Notes: generated from the letters alone by a model not told the origin. Positions 1 to 9,095 are shown, counted from the stretch's first letter. The stretch: DNA of 64,000 bases from Chitinophaga niabensis (GCF_039545795.1 NZ_CP154260.1:6205001-6269000); one strand, 5' to 3'. Numbers and translations are program-made.

Positions 1-502
1 GCTGGGTTTCGTATTGAATGTAACCATACCCTGTATCCGGGCGGGTTGGTTTAATACCAAGCGTGAGCAATGCGTTATTCTTTTGTGCAAATAACAGGGC
101 ATTGAGGCAGGTACTGGTGAATTGCGTGGGATCCATGATCAGGTGATCCGCCGGCGCGCAGATGATGCTGGCTTTGGGATCTTTCTTATGGATCTTATGA
201 GAGATGTATGCCACACAGGGTGCTGTATTTTTCCGGGAGGGCTCGCTGACGATATTGTCCTGGGGCAATAAAGGCAGCTGTTTGGCTACTGTGGAAGCAT
301 AGTTGTGATGTGTAACCACAAAAATATTCTCTGCCGGTACGAACTGTGTGAACCGTTCATAGGTCCATTGTAACAGGGTTTTACCTGTGTTCAGAATGTC
401 CAGAAACTGCTTGGGGTAATCCGTCCGGCTATAGGGCCAAAAGCGGCTACCAATTCCTCCGGCCATAATGGCCACGTAAAAATGGTTATTTAAAGATGTC
501 AT
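1..502 (-). CDS. manC: Mannose-1-phosphate guanylyltransferase, N-terminal part (runs off window)
   Basis: About 167 N-terminal residues are present; the rest lies beyond the left edge. The protein would make GDP-mannose from mannose-1-phosphate and GTP in the cytoplasm, feeding polysaccharide or glycan synthesis. The N-terminus carries the nucleotidyltransferase signature MAGGIGSRFWP (about residues 13-23), followed by the PKQFL lysine motif, as in GDP-mannose pyrophosphorylases. The ATG at 502 lies 3 bases after the kdsD stop, so the two genes are very probably co-transcribed. Most of the catalytic domain is not visible, so a related hexose-1-phosphate nucleotidyltransferase cannot be fully excluded. 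Confidence 0.88.
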   Translation of the reverse strand, partial: MTSLNNHFYVAIMAGGIGSRFWPYSRTDYPKQFLDILNTGKTLLQWTYERFTQFVPAENIFVVTHHNYASTVAKQLPLLPQDNIVSEPSRKNTAPCVAYISHKIHKKDPKASIICAPADHLIMDPTQFTSTCLNALLFAQKNNALLTLGIKPTRPDTGYGYIQYETQ

Positions 503-505
503 CGC

Positions 506-1480
506 TCAAATAATTCCTTCTCGGATTAAATCGTGTAAATGTATAATTCCATGATACTGATCACCTTTCATGACCAATAGTTGCGTTATGTCGTATTCTC
601 TCATTAATTCCAGGGCATTTACCGCCAGTTCATCCTGCTGGATGGTTTTGGGATTTTTGCTCATGATGTCCTGTGCTTTTACGCCGGCGGCATCCATGTT
701 TTTCTCCAACATCCTTCTCAGGTCTCCGTCTGTAATGATCCCCTGCAGGTGGCCTTTCTCATCCACTACGCCCGTAACACCCAGCATTTTGGAAGAGATC
801 TCCACGATCACTTCCCGGAGGGTGCTTTGTAGTTTCACGACCGGCAACTGGTGTAATTTGCTCAGGTCGCCCACCTTGAGGTAAAGTTTCTTACCCAGGG
901 TACCGCCGGGGTGGAATTTGGCAAAATCCTCTGCTGTGAACCCTTTCAGCTCTATCAGGCAAACTGCCAGGGCATCTCCCATTACCAATTGTGCCGTGGT
1001 GCTGGTAGTAGGGGCCAGGTTATTAGGACAGGCTTCCTGGGACACGGTAGTGTTCAGCACAAAATGTGCCGACTGGGCCAGGTAAGAGTCTGTTTTGCCT
1101 ACAATAGCCACCAGCGTGTTTCCCAGGTTCCTTACCAGGGGCACCAACACCTTAATTTCCGGGGATTCCCCACTTTTAGAGATGCAAATGACCACATCGT
1201 CCGGGGTTACCATCCCCAGATCGCCATGGATGGCGTCTGCAGCATGCATAAATAAAGCGGGTGTACCGGTAGAATTGAGGGTTGCTACTATTTTTTGGGC
1301 TATTATGGCACTTTTTCCAATGCCGGTGACCACCACACGGCCCTTTATTTGGGCAATCAACTCCACAGTTTGCACAAAGTCGTCATTGACATATTGTTCC
1401 AGGCCCCCAATGGCTGCAGATTCCAGCCTGATAGTCCGTTTTGCTGTATCCTGAATATTTACGATAGTCTTCTGTTTCAT
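506..1480 (-). CDS. kdsD: Arabinose-5-phosphate isomerase, KpsF/GutQ family
   Basis: This 324-residue protein should interconvert ribulose-5-phosphate and arabinose-5-phosphate, the first step towards KDO for lipopolysaccharide. A SIS sugar-isomerase domain occupies roughly residues 35-175 (TGIGKSA near 53, SKSGES near 101). Two CBS domains follow (about 205-260 and 270-324). The linker motif FHPGGTLGKKL is typical of KdsD. Length matches the family. It lies directly upstream of the manC-like gene on the same strand, suggesting a cell-surface sugar operon. The opposite-strand reading frames over it are shadows. Confidence 0.93.
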   Translation of the reverse strand: MKQKTIVNIQDTAKRTIRLESAAIGGLEQYVNDDFVQTVELIAQIKGRVVVTGIGKSAIIAQKIVATLNSTGTPALFMHAADAIHGDLGMVTPDDVVICISKSGESPEIKVLVPLVRNLGNTLVAIVGKTDSYLAQSAHFVLNTTVSQEACPNNLAPTTSTTAQLVMGDALAVCLIELKGFTAEDFAKFHPGGTLGKKLYLKVGDLSKLHQLPVVKLQSTLREVIVEISSKMLGVTGVVDEKGHLQGIITDGDLRRMLEKNMDAAGVKAQDIMSKNPKTIQQDELAVNALELMREYDITQLLVMKGDQYHGIIHLHDLIREGII

Positions 1481-1536
1481 CTGGCAGCTACAAATTTATC
1501 ATTTTTTAAATAAGGGCGGCGATCATATAATTTATA

Positions 1537-1567
1537 TTGACACAAAGTGGTTTTTTAAGTAATTTCG
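1537..1567 (+). promoter_or_regulatory. Candidate Bacteroidota promoter of recQ
   Basis: TTG at 1537-1539 and TAATTTCG at 1560-1567, 20 bases apart, resemble the Bacteroidota -33/-7 pattern (TTTG and TAnnTTTG) with one mismatch in the -7 element. It lies about 80 bases before the recQ start. Inference from pattern only. Confidence 0.35.
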
Positions 1568-1649
1568 TGTCCCCCAAAAATACATGCTGAAATTTTTTCA
1601 TCTATCAGCTTCGAATATCTCAGGATATAACTAGTATTAAACTTTATAT

Positions 1650-3860
1650 GTGATGGCTGTTGCAAAGGTAAGTTTGTTGGATGCATTACACGAACATTTC
1701 GGATTTGATTCCTTTAAGGGTAACCAGGAGAAGATCATAAAAAATATACTTTCCGGAAAAGATACTTTCGTGATAATGCCAACGGGTGGCGGTAAGTCTT
1801 TATGCTACCAGCTGCCTGCATTGATGAGTCCAGGAGTGGCACTCATTGTAAGTCCGTTAATTGCTTTGATGAAGAATCAGGTGGACCTGATCCGTTCATA
1901 CAGCAGCAAGGATAACGTGGCGCATTTTCTCAACTCCACGCTCACCAAGGCGCAGATTAAAAAAGTGCGCTCGGATCTGACCAGCGGCAAAACCAAGATG
2001 CTGTATGTGGCACCGGAAACACTCACCAAGCAGGAAAATATAGACTTCTTCAAAGAGCTGGAAATATCATTCATTGCTGTTGATGAGGCACACTGTATCT
2101 CTGAATGGGGGCACGACTTCCGGCCAGAGTACCGCAGGTTGAGGGAAATGATTGAAATGATCAACCCTGAATTGCCCATTATTGCTTTAACAGCTACAGC
2201 CACCCCCAAGGTGCAGAGCGATATTGTGAAGAACCTGGAATTGCGTACACCGGAGATCTTTATTTCCTCCTTTAACCGCCCGAACCTTTATTATGAGATC
2301 CGCGCCAAGCGGAAAAAGGACCTGGTGATCAAGGATATCGTGAAGTTCATTCACCAGCATAAAGGCAAAAGCGGCATTATCTATACGCTGAACCGTAAAA
2401 CCACAGAAGAACTGGCAGATATGCTGGTGGCCAACGGCATCAAATCCGTAGCCTACCATGCCGGTCTGGATTCCACCACCCGTGCCGGGCGGCAGGATAT
2501 GTTCCTGCATGAGGATGTGGAAGTGATTGTTGCCACTATCGCCTTTGGCATGGGGATCGACAAACCGGATGTGCGTTTTGTGATCCACTACAATATTCCC
2601 AAAAGCCTGGAGAACTACTACCAGGAGACCGGCCGCAGTGGTCGTGATGGCCTTGAAGGGATCTGTCTCTGCTTCTATTCCTACAAGGATGTGCAGAAGC
2701 TGGAGCACCTGATGCGGGATAAACCACTTTCCGAAAGGGAAATGGGGGCACAGCTCATTAACGAAACCGTGGCTTATGCGGAAAGTTCCGTTTGCCGCCG
2801 TAAAGTGATCCTGCATTATTTCGGGGAGAAATACGAAGAGGAGAACTGCGGTAAATGTGATAACTGCCTTCATCCGAAAGAGAAGATAGAGGTAAAGAAC
2901 CGCGCATTTATCGTTTTAAAGGCCATACAGCAGCTTGAAGAACGTTTTGGCACCGACTACGTGGTGAACATCATTACGGGGCAAAGCAACCCCCAAATCA
3001 CCACTTTCCAGCACGATAAACTGGAGGTGTTCGGAGAAGGGAAGGAATTCGATGCGCATTTCTGGAATTCCCTGATCCGCCAGATGATGCTGGAGGGGTT
3101 GATCGAAAAAGACATTGAAGAATATGGCTTGTTGAAGATCACGGCCAAAGGAAATAAATTCATCAAAAAACCATTCTCCATCTGGTTCTCCCTGAACCAC
3201 CAGTTTGATGAAAGCGATGGGGGTGGAGAAGATGAAGATGGCGGTACCGGGGAAACACAGGCTTCTGCGGACCCTGTGCTGGTAGAGATGTTAAAGGAAC
3301 TGCGCAAGAAAGTGGCAAAGGAAAAGAACCTGCCTCCGTTTGTGATCTTCCTGGAAACATCCCTGGAAGATATGGCTACGCAATATCCCACCACAGTTCA
3401 GGAGTTGGAAAAGATCTCTGGCGTAAGTAAAGGGAAGGCCATCCGTTATGGTAAGAAGTTTGTGGATGTAATTGCGAAGTACGTGGAGGAGAATGACATT
3501 GTGAAACCGGATGACTTTGTGATGAAGAGCGTGGTGAACAAAAGCGGGCTGAAGGTATTCATCATTCAGAACATCGACAAAAAGATGCCGCTTGAAACCA
3601 TTGCGAAGAACAAGGAACTGACCATTCCCCAACTGCTGGATGAAATGGAAACGATTGTGGCCAGCGGTACCAAGCTGAACCTGGATTATTGTATCGATGA
3701 GGAGCTGGATGATTACGCGCAGGACGAGATCATTGAGTACTTTAAGGGCTGTGAGACTTCCAGTTTGCAGATTGCGAAAGAGGAGCTGACGGAAGGGAAT
3801 TATACGATTGAGCAGTTGAAGCTGGTGCGGATTAAGTTCCTTGTTGAGTATGGTAATTAA
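1650..3860 (+). CDS. recQ: ATP-dependent DNA helicase RecQ
   Basis: This 736-residue 3'-5' DNA helicase serves recombination and fork repair. Visible parts in order: Walker A with TGGGKS (about 45-50), DEAH box (145-148) followed by CISEWGHDFR, the second RecA lobe with a GRSGRDG arginine-finger motif, a zinc-binding RQC region with the cysteines of CGKCDNC, a winged helix, and an HRDC domain near 540-620. A C-terminal extension of about 100 residues with a helix-turn-helix look follows; it is common in Bacteroidota RecQ. Two adjacent ATGs (1650, 1653) could both serve as start. Transcribed alone, convergent to nothing nearby. Confidence 0.96.
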   Translation: MMAVAKVSLLDALHEHFGFDSFKGNQEKIIKNILSGKDTFVIMPTGGGKSLCYQLPALMSPGVALIVSPLIALMKNQVDLIRSYSSKDNVAHFLNSTLTKAQIKKVRSDLTSGKTKMLYVAPETLTKQENIDFFKELEISFIAVDEAHCISEWGHDFRPEYRRLREMIEMINPELPIIALTATATPKVQSDIVKNLELRTPEIFISSFNRPNLYYEIRAKRKKDLVIKDIVKFIHQHKGKSGIIYTLNRKTTEELADMLVANGIKSVAYHAGLDSTTRAGRQDMFLHEDVEVIVATIAFGMGIDKPDVRFVIHYNIPKSLENYYQETGRSGRDGLEGICLCFYSYKDVQKLEHLMRDKPLSEREMGAQLINETVAYAESSVCRRKVILHYFGEKYEEENCGKCDNCLHPKEKIEVKNRAFIVLKAIQQLEERFGTDYVVNIITGQSNPQITTFQHDKLEVFGEGKEFDAHFWNSLIRQMMLEGLIEKDIEEYGLLKITAKGNKFIKKPFSIWFSLNHQFDESDGGGEDEDGGTGETQASADPVLVEMLKELRKKVAKEKNLPPFVIFLETSLEDMATQYPTTVQELEKISGVSKGKAIRYGKKFVDVIAKYVEENDIVKPDDFVMKSVVNKSGLKVFIIQNIDKKMPLETIAKNKELTIPQLLDEMETIVASGTKLNLDYCIDEELDDYAQDEIIEYFKGCETSSLQIAKEELTEGNYTIEQLKLVRIKFLVEYGN

Positions 3861-3936
3861 CAGCAATTCCCTGTTTTACAAAGTGAAAGGAAAGTATTAT
3901 TTTTATAGTGCGTTAGTGAGATTTTTTCAAAAAGTT

Positions 3937-3966
3937 TTTGTTTTTTCGAAGAATATCTTACTTTTG
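3937..3966 (+). promoter_or_regulatory. Promoter of tRNA-Phe
   Basis: TTTG at 3937-3940 and TACTTTTG at 3959-3966, separated by 18 bases, fit the Bacteroidota vegetative promoter (TTTG-N18-TAnnTTTG) exactly. The -7 element ends 26 bases before the mature tRNA 5' end. Confidence 0.7.
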
Positions 3967-3992
3967 CATTCCCCTAGCGAAAAGGGGTAGTT

Positions 3993-4065
3993 GGTGCGGT
4001 AGCTCAGTTGGTAGAGCAAAGGACTGAAAATCCTTGTGTCGCCGGTTCGATCCCGGCTCACACCA
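3993..4065 (+). tRNA. tRNA-Phe (GAA)
   Basis: A 73-base cloverleaf is readable: D stem GCTC/GAGC, anticodon stem AAGGA/TCCTT around loop CTGAAAA (anticodon GAA), T stem GCCGG/CCGGC with loop TTCGATC, discriminator A. CCA is not encoded. The acceptor stem has one C-A mismatch at pair 5-68 and a G-U at 7-66. A strong promoter lies upstream and a terminator directly downstream, so it is a single-gene unit. Confidence 0.95.
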
Positions 4066-4073
4066 CGGAAAAG

Positions 4074-4103
4074 AGATCATCGGAAACGGTGGTCTTTTTT
4101 TTT
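4074..4103 (+). terminator. Intrinsic terminator of tRNA-Phe
   Basis: An 8-bp stem including G-U pairs (4074-4081 with 4088-4095) around a 6-base loop runs into nine T residues (4095-4103). It lies 9 bases after the tRNA. Confidence 0.75.
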
Positions 4104-4138
4104 GTGCCTATATGATATCTTTACTAAAAAAGATATCT

Positions 4139-5236
4139 ATGAAACGAACTCTCCTATGCTTTGTTTTCCTGTTTCCCCTTGCCCTTACTTCAACAGCCCA
4201 AACTACACCCGACCCTTTTATTCTTGATAATGGCACAGGTAAAGGCAGGTTAACCCTTTTTAATGAGAATAATATTTCAAAACTCTTTGGTACTACTACT
4301 GGATTCGGTGCATTTCAACCTATTGGCCTTATAGGATCAAGAACACTTGTTGCATCAAATGGAATCTTGCCTGCAGATGATGGATCAACGGCATTACAGG
4401 TAAACGGAAATGTGTCATTCACAGCTACACCTGCTGCCACAAAACGCGGGGCCAGATTCTTTTTTGATGAATACCGTGGAGGCAGAAGTGTGCTGGTATT
4501 GGATGCAAACGGGGGCAATTTTTCAGGGGTGGATTATTTTTATGTGGAACATTCTCAGGGTGATCTTGGAACCGGTTTAATAAATGCGGCAGCCGCTCCT
4601 TTAATGTTGGGCACCTATGATCAGGAAAGAATGAGGATCTCCGGAGATGGAAATGTTGGTATTGGTACTGCTTCTCCCTCTGCCAAATTGCATGTTGATC
4701 AGGGAACCGCTTCTCCCCAACAGGAATTAAATGCTTTTTCCATTTCAAGAAATGGATCGGACCATGGGTTCTATCAATTTGTAACGAATTATGATGCTGC
4801 AATCTCCGTGAACAATTACCTCTCTATCAAAACCGGTGGGGCGCACACTGCCTTAACGATTAATAATAACACCGGAAACGTGGCTATTGGCGGGATAGAC
4901 TCCAAGGGTTATAAACTCTCTGTTGCGGGAACTATGATAGCGGAAAAAATAAAAGTAAAAAATCAATCCGCCTGGCCTGATTTTGTTTTCGATGCAGGTT
5001 ATCAGCTTCCCAGCCTGAAGTACGTAGAAAACTTCATAAAGACGAATAAACATCTTCCTGAAATTCCTTCTGCCAACGACATTGCCCGTGATGATCACGA
5101 CCTTGCAGAAATGAATAAAAGGCTCCTGCAGAAAGTAGAGGAACTAACGCTTTATCTTATTGATCAACAAAAACAGCTGACTGAGCAGAAGGCAGAATTA
5201 TCTAAACTGAAAAAACAGGTTGGCGGAAAAAGATAA
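4139..5236 (+). CDS. Secreted protein with tail-fibre-like body and C-terminal coiled coil
   Basis: About 365 residues. I chose the ATG at 4139 because it opens a clear Sec signal peptide (MKRTLLCFVF..., cleavage after TAQ); the longer frame would run back into the tRNA. The middle has glycine/asparagine-rich beta-type sequence with GNVGIGT and TGNVAIGG motifs, as seen in phage tail-spike-like surface proteins of Bacteroidota. The last 100 residues hold a conserved block (KYVENFIKTNKHLPEIPSA) and a long heptad coiled coil (NKRLLQKVEELTLYLIDQQ...), which suggests a trimer. Related proteins often carry an intramolecular-chaperone end; here the coiled coil terminates the protein. Substrate or role unknown; probably exported and surface-exposed. 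Confidence 0.75.
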   Translation: MKRTLLCFVFLFPLALTSTAQTTPDPFILDNGTGKGRLTLFNENNISKLFGTTTGFGAFQPIGLIGSRTLVASNGILPADDGSTALQVNGNVSFTATPAATKRGARFFFDEYRGGRSVLVLDANGGNFSGVDYFYVEHSQGDLGTGLINAAAAPLMLGTYDQERMRISGDGNVGIGTASPSAKLHVDQGTASPQQELNAFSISRNGSDHGFYQFVTNYDAAISVNNYLSIKTGGAHTALTINNNTGNVAIGGIDSKGYKLSVAGTMIAEKIKVKNQSAWPDFVFDAGYQLPSLKYVENFIKTNKHLPEIPSANDIARDDHDLAEMNKRLLQKVEELTLYLIDQQKQLTEQKAELSKLKKQVGGKR

Positions 5237-5304
5237 TCTTGTCTCACTAAAAAGCCCTTCCATAACGGTTATTAAAGTATCCGGAAATTTTACCGGGCAC
5301 TGCA

Positions 5305-5337
5305 TAAAAACAATAAAGCCCTCGAAGACTCGAGGGC
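5305..5337 (-). terminator. Terminator downstream of the histidine kinase gene
   Basis: GCCCTCG/CGAGGGC (5318-5337) forms a 7-bp stem with a 6-base loop. On the minus strand it is followed by a T-rich run (CTTTATTGTTTTT), so it should stop transcripts arriving from the kinase gene at 5409. Confidence 0.6.
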
Positions 5338-5353
5338 CATCTGCATGTGATAA

Positions 5354-5408
5354 CGATAGCTTTTCTCTGCTATCGATTCGTCGTCTTCCCCAAACGTCTC
5401 TACGAGAC
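5354..5408. other. Two further hairpins between converging genes
   Basis: CGATAGC/GCTATCG (5354-5375, 8-base loop) and GTCTC/GAGAC (5396-5408, 3-base loop) follow one another directly after the kinase stop. Neither has a T-run. With the terminator next to them they form a three-hairpin 3' untranslated region. Confidence 0.45.
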
Positions 5409-6143
5409 TTATTTCTTTAGCGGGAGGGTTACGGTGAAAGTGCTTCCTTCGCCCACTTCACTCTTTACTTCTATATCTCCTCCCATGATGGTTGTTAAGT
5501 TCTTTGCTATAGATAACCCCAAGCCCATTCCTCCGAACTTTGTTTTATAACCGGAAACGATCTGGTGGTACTCTTTGAATAGATGCGGCAGGTCTGTGGA
5601 AGGGATGCCTATTCCCTGATCTGTAATTTCTATACAGGCGGTGTCCTCCTCCCGTACATAACAAACAATGGTTACGCCGGTGGATTTAGGACTGTATTTC
5701 AATGCGTTAGCTAAGATGTTATAGATGACCTGGGTTAGATAAGTTCTGTCTGCATAAATGGTGGAGGGGAAATCATTGGCAACGCGTTTGACGATAGAGA
5801 TCTCCTTTTCCATGAACATGGCAGCCATGGAATGCAGCAGATTGTCCATCCACTTCCGGAAATCAAAGATGATCTCGTCCATCTGGAACTTTTGCATGTT
5901 CTCCTGCTGGGCAGCCAGCCTTACCCGTTCGAATATTTCATGCAGGTAGTTAGAGGAAGAAAAGATCATCTGGATCAGCTCGTGGGCAAATTCTGTGTTT
6001 CCGTTGTCCAGCTCCAGCTTTAATAAACGGGAAGCCGATACAACAGCATTGATCGGGGTACCGATCTCGTGGAGAGTGGTGCGAAAAATGGATTTCATTA
6101 TTTCGCCGGATGTTTGTTCGTCAAGGATATCGTGGGAAGCCAT
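5409..6143 (-). CDS. Histidine kinase without sensor domain (HisKA-HATPase_c)
   Basis: With the ATG at 6143 the protein has 244 residues; a longer frame exists only from a TTG at 6173. It begins almost at once with the phospho-acceptor helix (H-box LHEIGTPINA, His about residue 25). The ATP-binding domain follows, with N-box (NILANALKYSP), G1 box (DQGIGIP) and G2 box (GMGLGLS). No transmembrane, PAS or GAF domain is visible, so it must take its signal from a partner. The hybrid kinase gene ends 93 bases upstream on the same strand and is the obvious partner. Probably cytoplasmic. Confidence 0.85.
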   Translation of the reverse strand: MASHDILDEQTSGEIMKSIFRTTLHEIGTPINAVVSASRLLKLELDNGNTEFAHELIQMIFSSSNYLHEIFERVRLAAQQENMQKFQMDEIIFDFRKWMDNLLHSMAAMFMEKEISIVKRVANDFPSTIYADRTYLTQVIYNILANALKYSPKSTGVTIVCYVREEDTACIEITDQGIGIPSTDLPHLFKEYHQIVSGYKTKFGGMGLGLSIAKNLTTIMGGDIEVKSEVGEGSTFTVTLPLKK

Positions 6144-6266
6144 GTGGGTTAGGATTAGGTATACAGGAACCAAATTTCGGCTGCGGGGCAGAGAAAAACA
6201 ATAAGGAACCTGCCCTATATTTATGCGTATAAAGGAGTAGTGGTGCCTGCCATGGCGGGTTTGGGG

Positions 6267-8456
6267 CTACGATTCGAGCTTATTGATCAGCTGTACTTTG
6301 TTGGTGATGGCTACTTTTTCGAAGATGTTCTGGACGTGTTTTTTCACCGTTCTTTCCGCAATGAAGAGGGTATCACCAATTTGTTTGTAGGAATAACCTT
6401 CGCTGATCAGTTTGGTGATGTCTATTTCGCGGGGGGTTAACTGATAGGCTTTGCAGTTTTTCTCAAACTTGCTTGTGGTGTCTTTTTGTTTAAAATCGAG
6501 GTGTCCTCCGGTCTTGAGGGCTTTTATGGCATTGTCGTAAAAGGCATGTTTTTGTTTGGCGGTGTTTTCCAGTACGGAGCTGACCTTTAGGATCAGTTCA
6601 TCAGAGCTGAAAGGCTTCTGTATAAAGTCGATCGCGCCAAGCTTCAGGCCTTGCGCTCTGTCCTGGGGAGTATGTTTGGCGGACAGGAAGATGAAGGGGA
6701 TGTGTTTATACTCCGGATCTTCGGTAAGTATTTTGGCCAGCTTAAATCCATCTACCTTATCCATCATCACATCTGAAATAATGAGGTCTGGCAATACGGG
6801 GTATTCCCTCATTTTTAGCAGGGCTTCTGCTCCATTGAAGGCAACCGTTACGTTATACTTCGGGCTCAATTTTTTGAACAGGTAGCTGACCATGGTGGTA
6901 TTATCCTCTACGATCAGCACGGTCTGTTTTTTTTCATCATAGATGGAATCTGCAATGCTGAGCTTACTTATTTCCAGGCCGGCATAATTATTCACATTGT
7001 AACCGGGGTTGGTTTCTTCTTTTTCCTGCTGTTCATGTTTCAGCAGGATGACCCTGACCTTTGTGCCGGGGTCATTTTCAGGATTACTTTCAATGATGAT
7101 CTCTCCCAACAGGTCGTTGACTGTTTTTTTAACGATCGGCAAGCCCAATCCCATTCCCTGGGAACCGCCTTTCTCTGAATTGATCTGGTAATAGGGTTCA
7201 AAGATCCTTTCGTGTAATCCGCGGGTAATGCCAATGCCATTATCACTTACCGCAAAAATGATCTTATTGCCTTCTGTTGTTAGTTCTATATTGATGTGTC
7301 CGCCTTCGTTGGTATATTTTATAGCATTCTCGGTAAGGTTAACAACAATGCCGTTGACGGCTCCGGGGTCTGCTTTGATCATGAGCCCCTCTGTTATGTT
7401 TTCCTGGAGAGAGATGTTTTTGTTGCGGCAATAGTTTTTAAACAGTACGAGGTTATCTTTCAGTATACGGCTGAAATTGGCTACCTGATTGTGGTTATAG
7501 ATCTCAAAGCCCTTGTTATATCTTTCCAGGTCAAAGAGATTGCTGATGTCTTTATTCAGTTTGTCGATGTTATTCTTTACAATGCCGAGCTCTTCTTTAA
7601 ACCCATACTTATTAATGTACTCATCCAGGTAGTTCTTTATCAGGGTGAGAGGGGTTTTTGTTTCATGTACCAGGTTTACCAATGCATTTGTTCTTTGCTC
7701 ATTCGATCTTTCCAGCTGATAGGTTTTTTCTTTTACTTTCTCTGTTAAAGTATCTTTTGCTTCCCGCAACTGGTCCCGTTCTTCCATGAACTTCCTCACA
7801 GATTTGACCATAAAGAAGGAGCTGAGCAATAGAAAGTTAAGGTTATTGAACAATGCGCCCAATAACCATTTTTCTGCATCGGATATAAGGTCGATAGCAG
7901 GTGAAGCACACCAGATCACAACAGCCCAATAGATCCATAACCGCTGGTGATACCCTTTTTTATCTTTATCTTCCTTATACTTTGAACGGATGGCACGATA
8001 AGAAGCGATGAGTGCTGTCACTGCATAACAGGCCGGAAGATAATAAGCGTAATTTTTTACAAAATCGAAATCGTTAGTCAGCGGATAATAGATCAGGTAT
8101 AAGCCCCCAACAGGCACCAAAAGAAATAAAAAGCCGTATTTACCGTGAAAACGCAGCCCTTTTAATTCCAGTGTTTTATAGCAATAGAAAGGGATGTACA
8201 TGGTTACAAAATACCCGGTGCTTTCACTTAGGATATTCTGCAGCATGATGGGAACAGGGATCAATGGATCCGGAAGTATAAACAGGTTTTCCGCGATGTT
8301 ATAAAGGATCAGCAATACGGAGAGTATCATATGATACTTCCTGTTCTTCTCGTGTTTGCGCGCGAGGAAGAACAGGAATTGATTAAAAAAGATGGCAATT
8401 TCAAGCACAATGATCGCGAGGATCACAAAATTCACATGAATGGGGGGAAGGAGCAT
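6267..8456 (-). CDS. Hybrid histidine kinase with 7-TM sensor, receiver and LuxR DNA-binding domain
   Basis: This 729-residue protein is a whole two-component pathway in one chain. Residues 1-220 hold about seven hydrophobic helices with little extracytoplasmic sequence. A coiled linker leads to the H-box (VHETKTP, His264). The ATPase domain (about 360-475) has NLTENAIKY, DNGIGI and GMGLGL. A receiver domain (511-630) has Asp562 in ISDVMMD plus the conserved acidic pair (VED), Ser592 and Lys614. The C-terminus (671-729) is a LuxR/GerE helix-turn-helix (LTPREIDI...IAERTVKKHV). A membrane-anchored DNA-binding regulator is implied unless it is processed. The sensorless kinase lies downstream in the same direction. 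Confidence 0.9.
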   Translation of the reverse strand: MLLPPIHVNFVILAIIVLEIAIFFNQFLFFLARKHEKNRKYHMILSVLLILYNIAENLFILPDPLIPVPIMLQNILSESTGYFVTMYIPFYCYKTLELKGLRFHGKYGFLFLLVPVGGLYLIYYPLTNDFDFVKNYAYYLPACYAVTALIASYRAIRSKYKEDKDKKGYHQRLWIYWAVVIWCASPAIDLISDAEKWLLGALFNNLNFLLLSSFFMVKSVRKFMEERDQLREAKDTLTEKVKEKTYQLERSNEQRTNALVNLVHETKTPLTLIKNYLDEYINKYGFKEELGIVKNNIDKLNKDISNLFDLERYNKGFEIYNHNQVANFSRILKDNLVLFKNYCRNKNISLQENITEGLMIKADPGAVNGIVVNLTENAIKYTNEGGHINIELTTEGNKIIFAVSDNGIGITRGLHERIFEPYYQINSEKGGSQGMGLGLPIVKKTVNDLLGEIIIESNPENDPGTKVRVILLKHEQQEKEETNPGYNVNNYAGLEISKLSIADSIYDEKKQTVLIVEDNTTMVSYLFKKLSPKYNVTVAFNGAEALLKMREYPVLPDLIISDVMMDKVDGFKLAKILTEDPEYKHIPFIFLSAKHTPQDRAQGLKLGAIDFIQKPFSSDELILKVSSVLENTAKQKHAFYDNAIKALKTGGHLDFKQKDTTSKFEKNCKAYQLTPREIDITKLISEGYSYKQIGDTLFIAERTVKKHVQNIFEKVAITNKVQLINKLES

Positions 8457-8683
8457 AATTGGCTTTTAAACCAACACCAAGAAACTATATATATCCTATC
8501 ACGAACGTTAATTATTTGTTAATGAAGCGGTTGTTTGTTTTTAACTTGTTGAATAACAGTAGGCTGAGTGTTTTTTGAGGTCTTTCGGAAGATGCGTATA
8601 TTTAGTAAGCATAGATACCCCGATTCCGAATAGCCAGGATTTACACGTACCCCAGAATCCACAGCACGACAATACAATCAGGA

Positions 8684-9085
8684 ATGGACATCAAAGTACA
8701 GGCGTTATTATTGGCAGATCATATTTACCGTGACCATAACACGGGTAAATTTGTGATTGCCGGCACATTCCACCAATTGAATGTGGCTGCGTTCCCTGCT
8801 ACCTTCGGGCATTCCGTGGGTGTTTTTGTTTCACTTTCCAATGTGATCGGGAAGAAGGAGATCACGCTTCATTTTGTGGATGCTGTTACACATGAGGTGT
8901 TACTGAATACAAGGGCGATGGAGATCTTTGGAAATGATCCGCATCTGCCCATAGAGTTTGCGGTGGAAGTTCCGCCACTTCCTTTGCCCCATGCCGGCAT
9001 GTATTGGCTTCAATTAAAAACGAATGGCATCATGGCAGGGTCTATACAAGTGTTTGTATATGGCCCTCCGGAAAACAGAAAATAA
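8684..9085 (+). CDS. Small conserved protein, DUF6941-like
   Basis: 133 residues, starting MDIKVQALLLADHIYRD. No signal peptide or membrane segment. The sequence looks like a compact beta-sandwich (FHQLNVAAFPATF, VEVPPLPLPHAG). I associate it with the DUF6941 family from the N-terminal ALLLADHVYRD-type pattern, but this is from memory. The next gene begins 10 bases downstream, so the two form one transcript. Function unknown; probably cytoplasmic. Confidence 0.7.
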   Translation: MDIKVQALLLADHIYRDHNTGKFVIAGTFHQLNVAAFPATFGHSVGVFVSLSNVIGKKEITLHFVDAVTHEVLLNTRAMEIFGNDPHLPIEFAVEVPPLPLPHAGMYWLQLKTNGIMAGSIQVFVYGPPENRK

Positions 9086-9095
9086 ATTATCTATC

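Noticed and set aside
2187-2873. A 228-codon minus-strand frame inside recQ
   Set aside because: A shadow of the strongly supported recQ reading frame; the same holds for similar long shadows within gltB and susC.
4139-5236. Prophage remnant suggested by the tail-fibre-like protein
   Set aside because: No other phage gene is nearby, and the protein has a Sec signal peptide, which fits a cell-surface protein.
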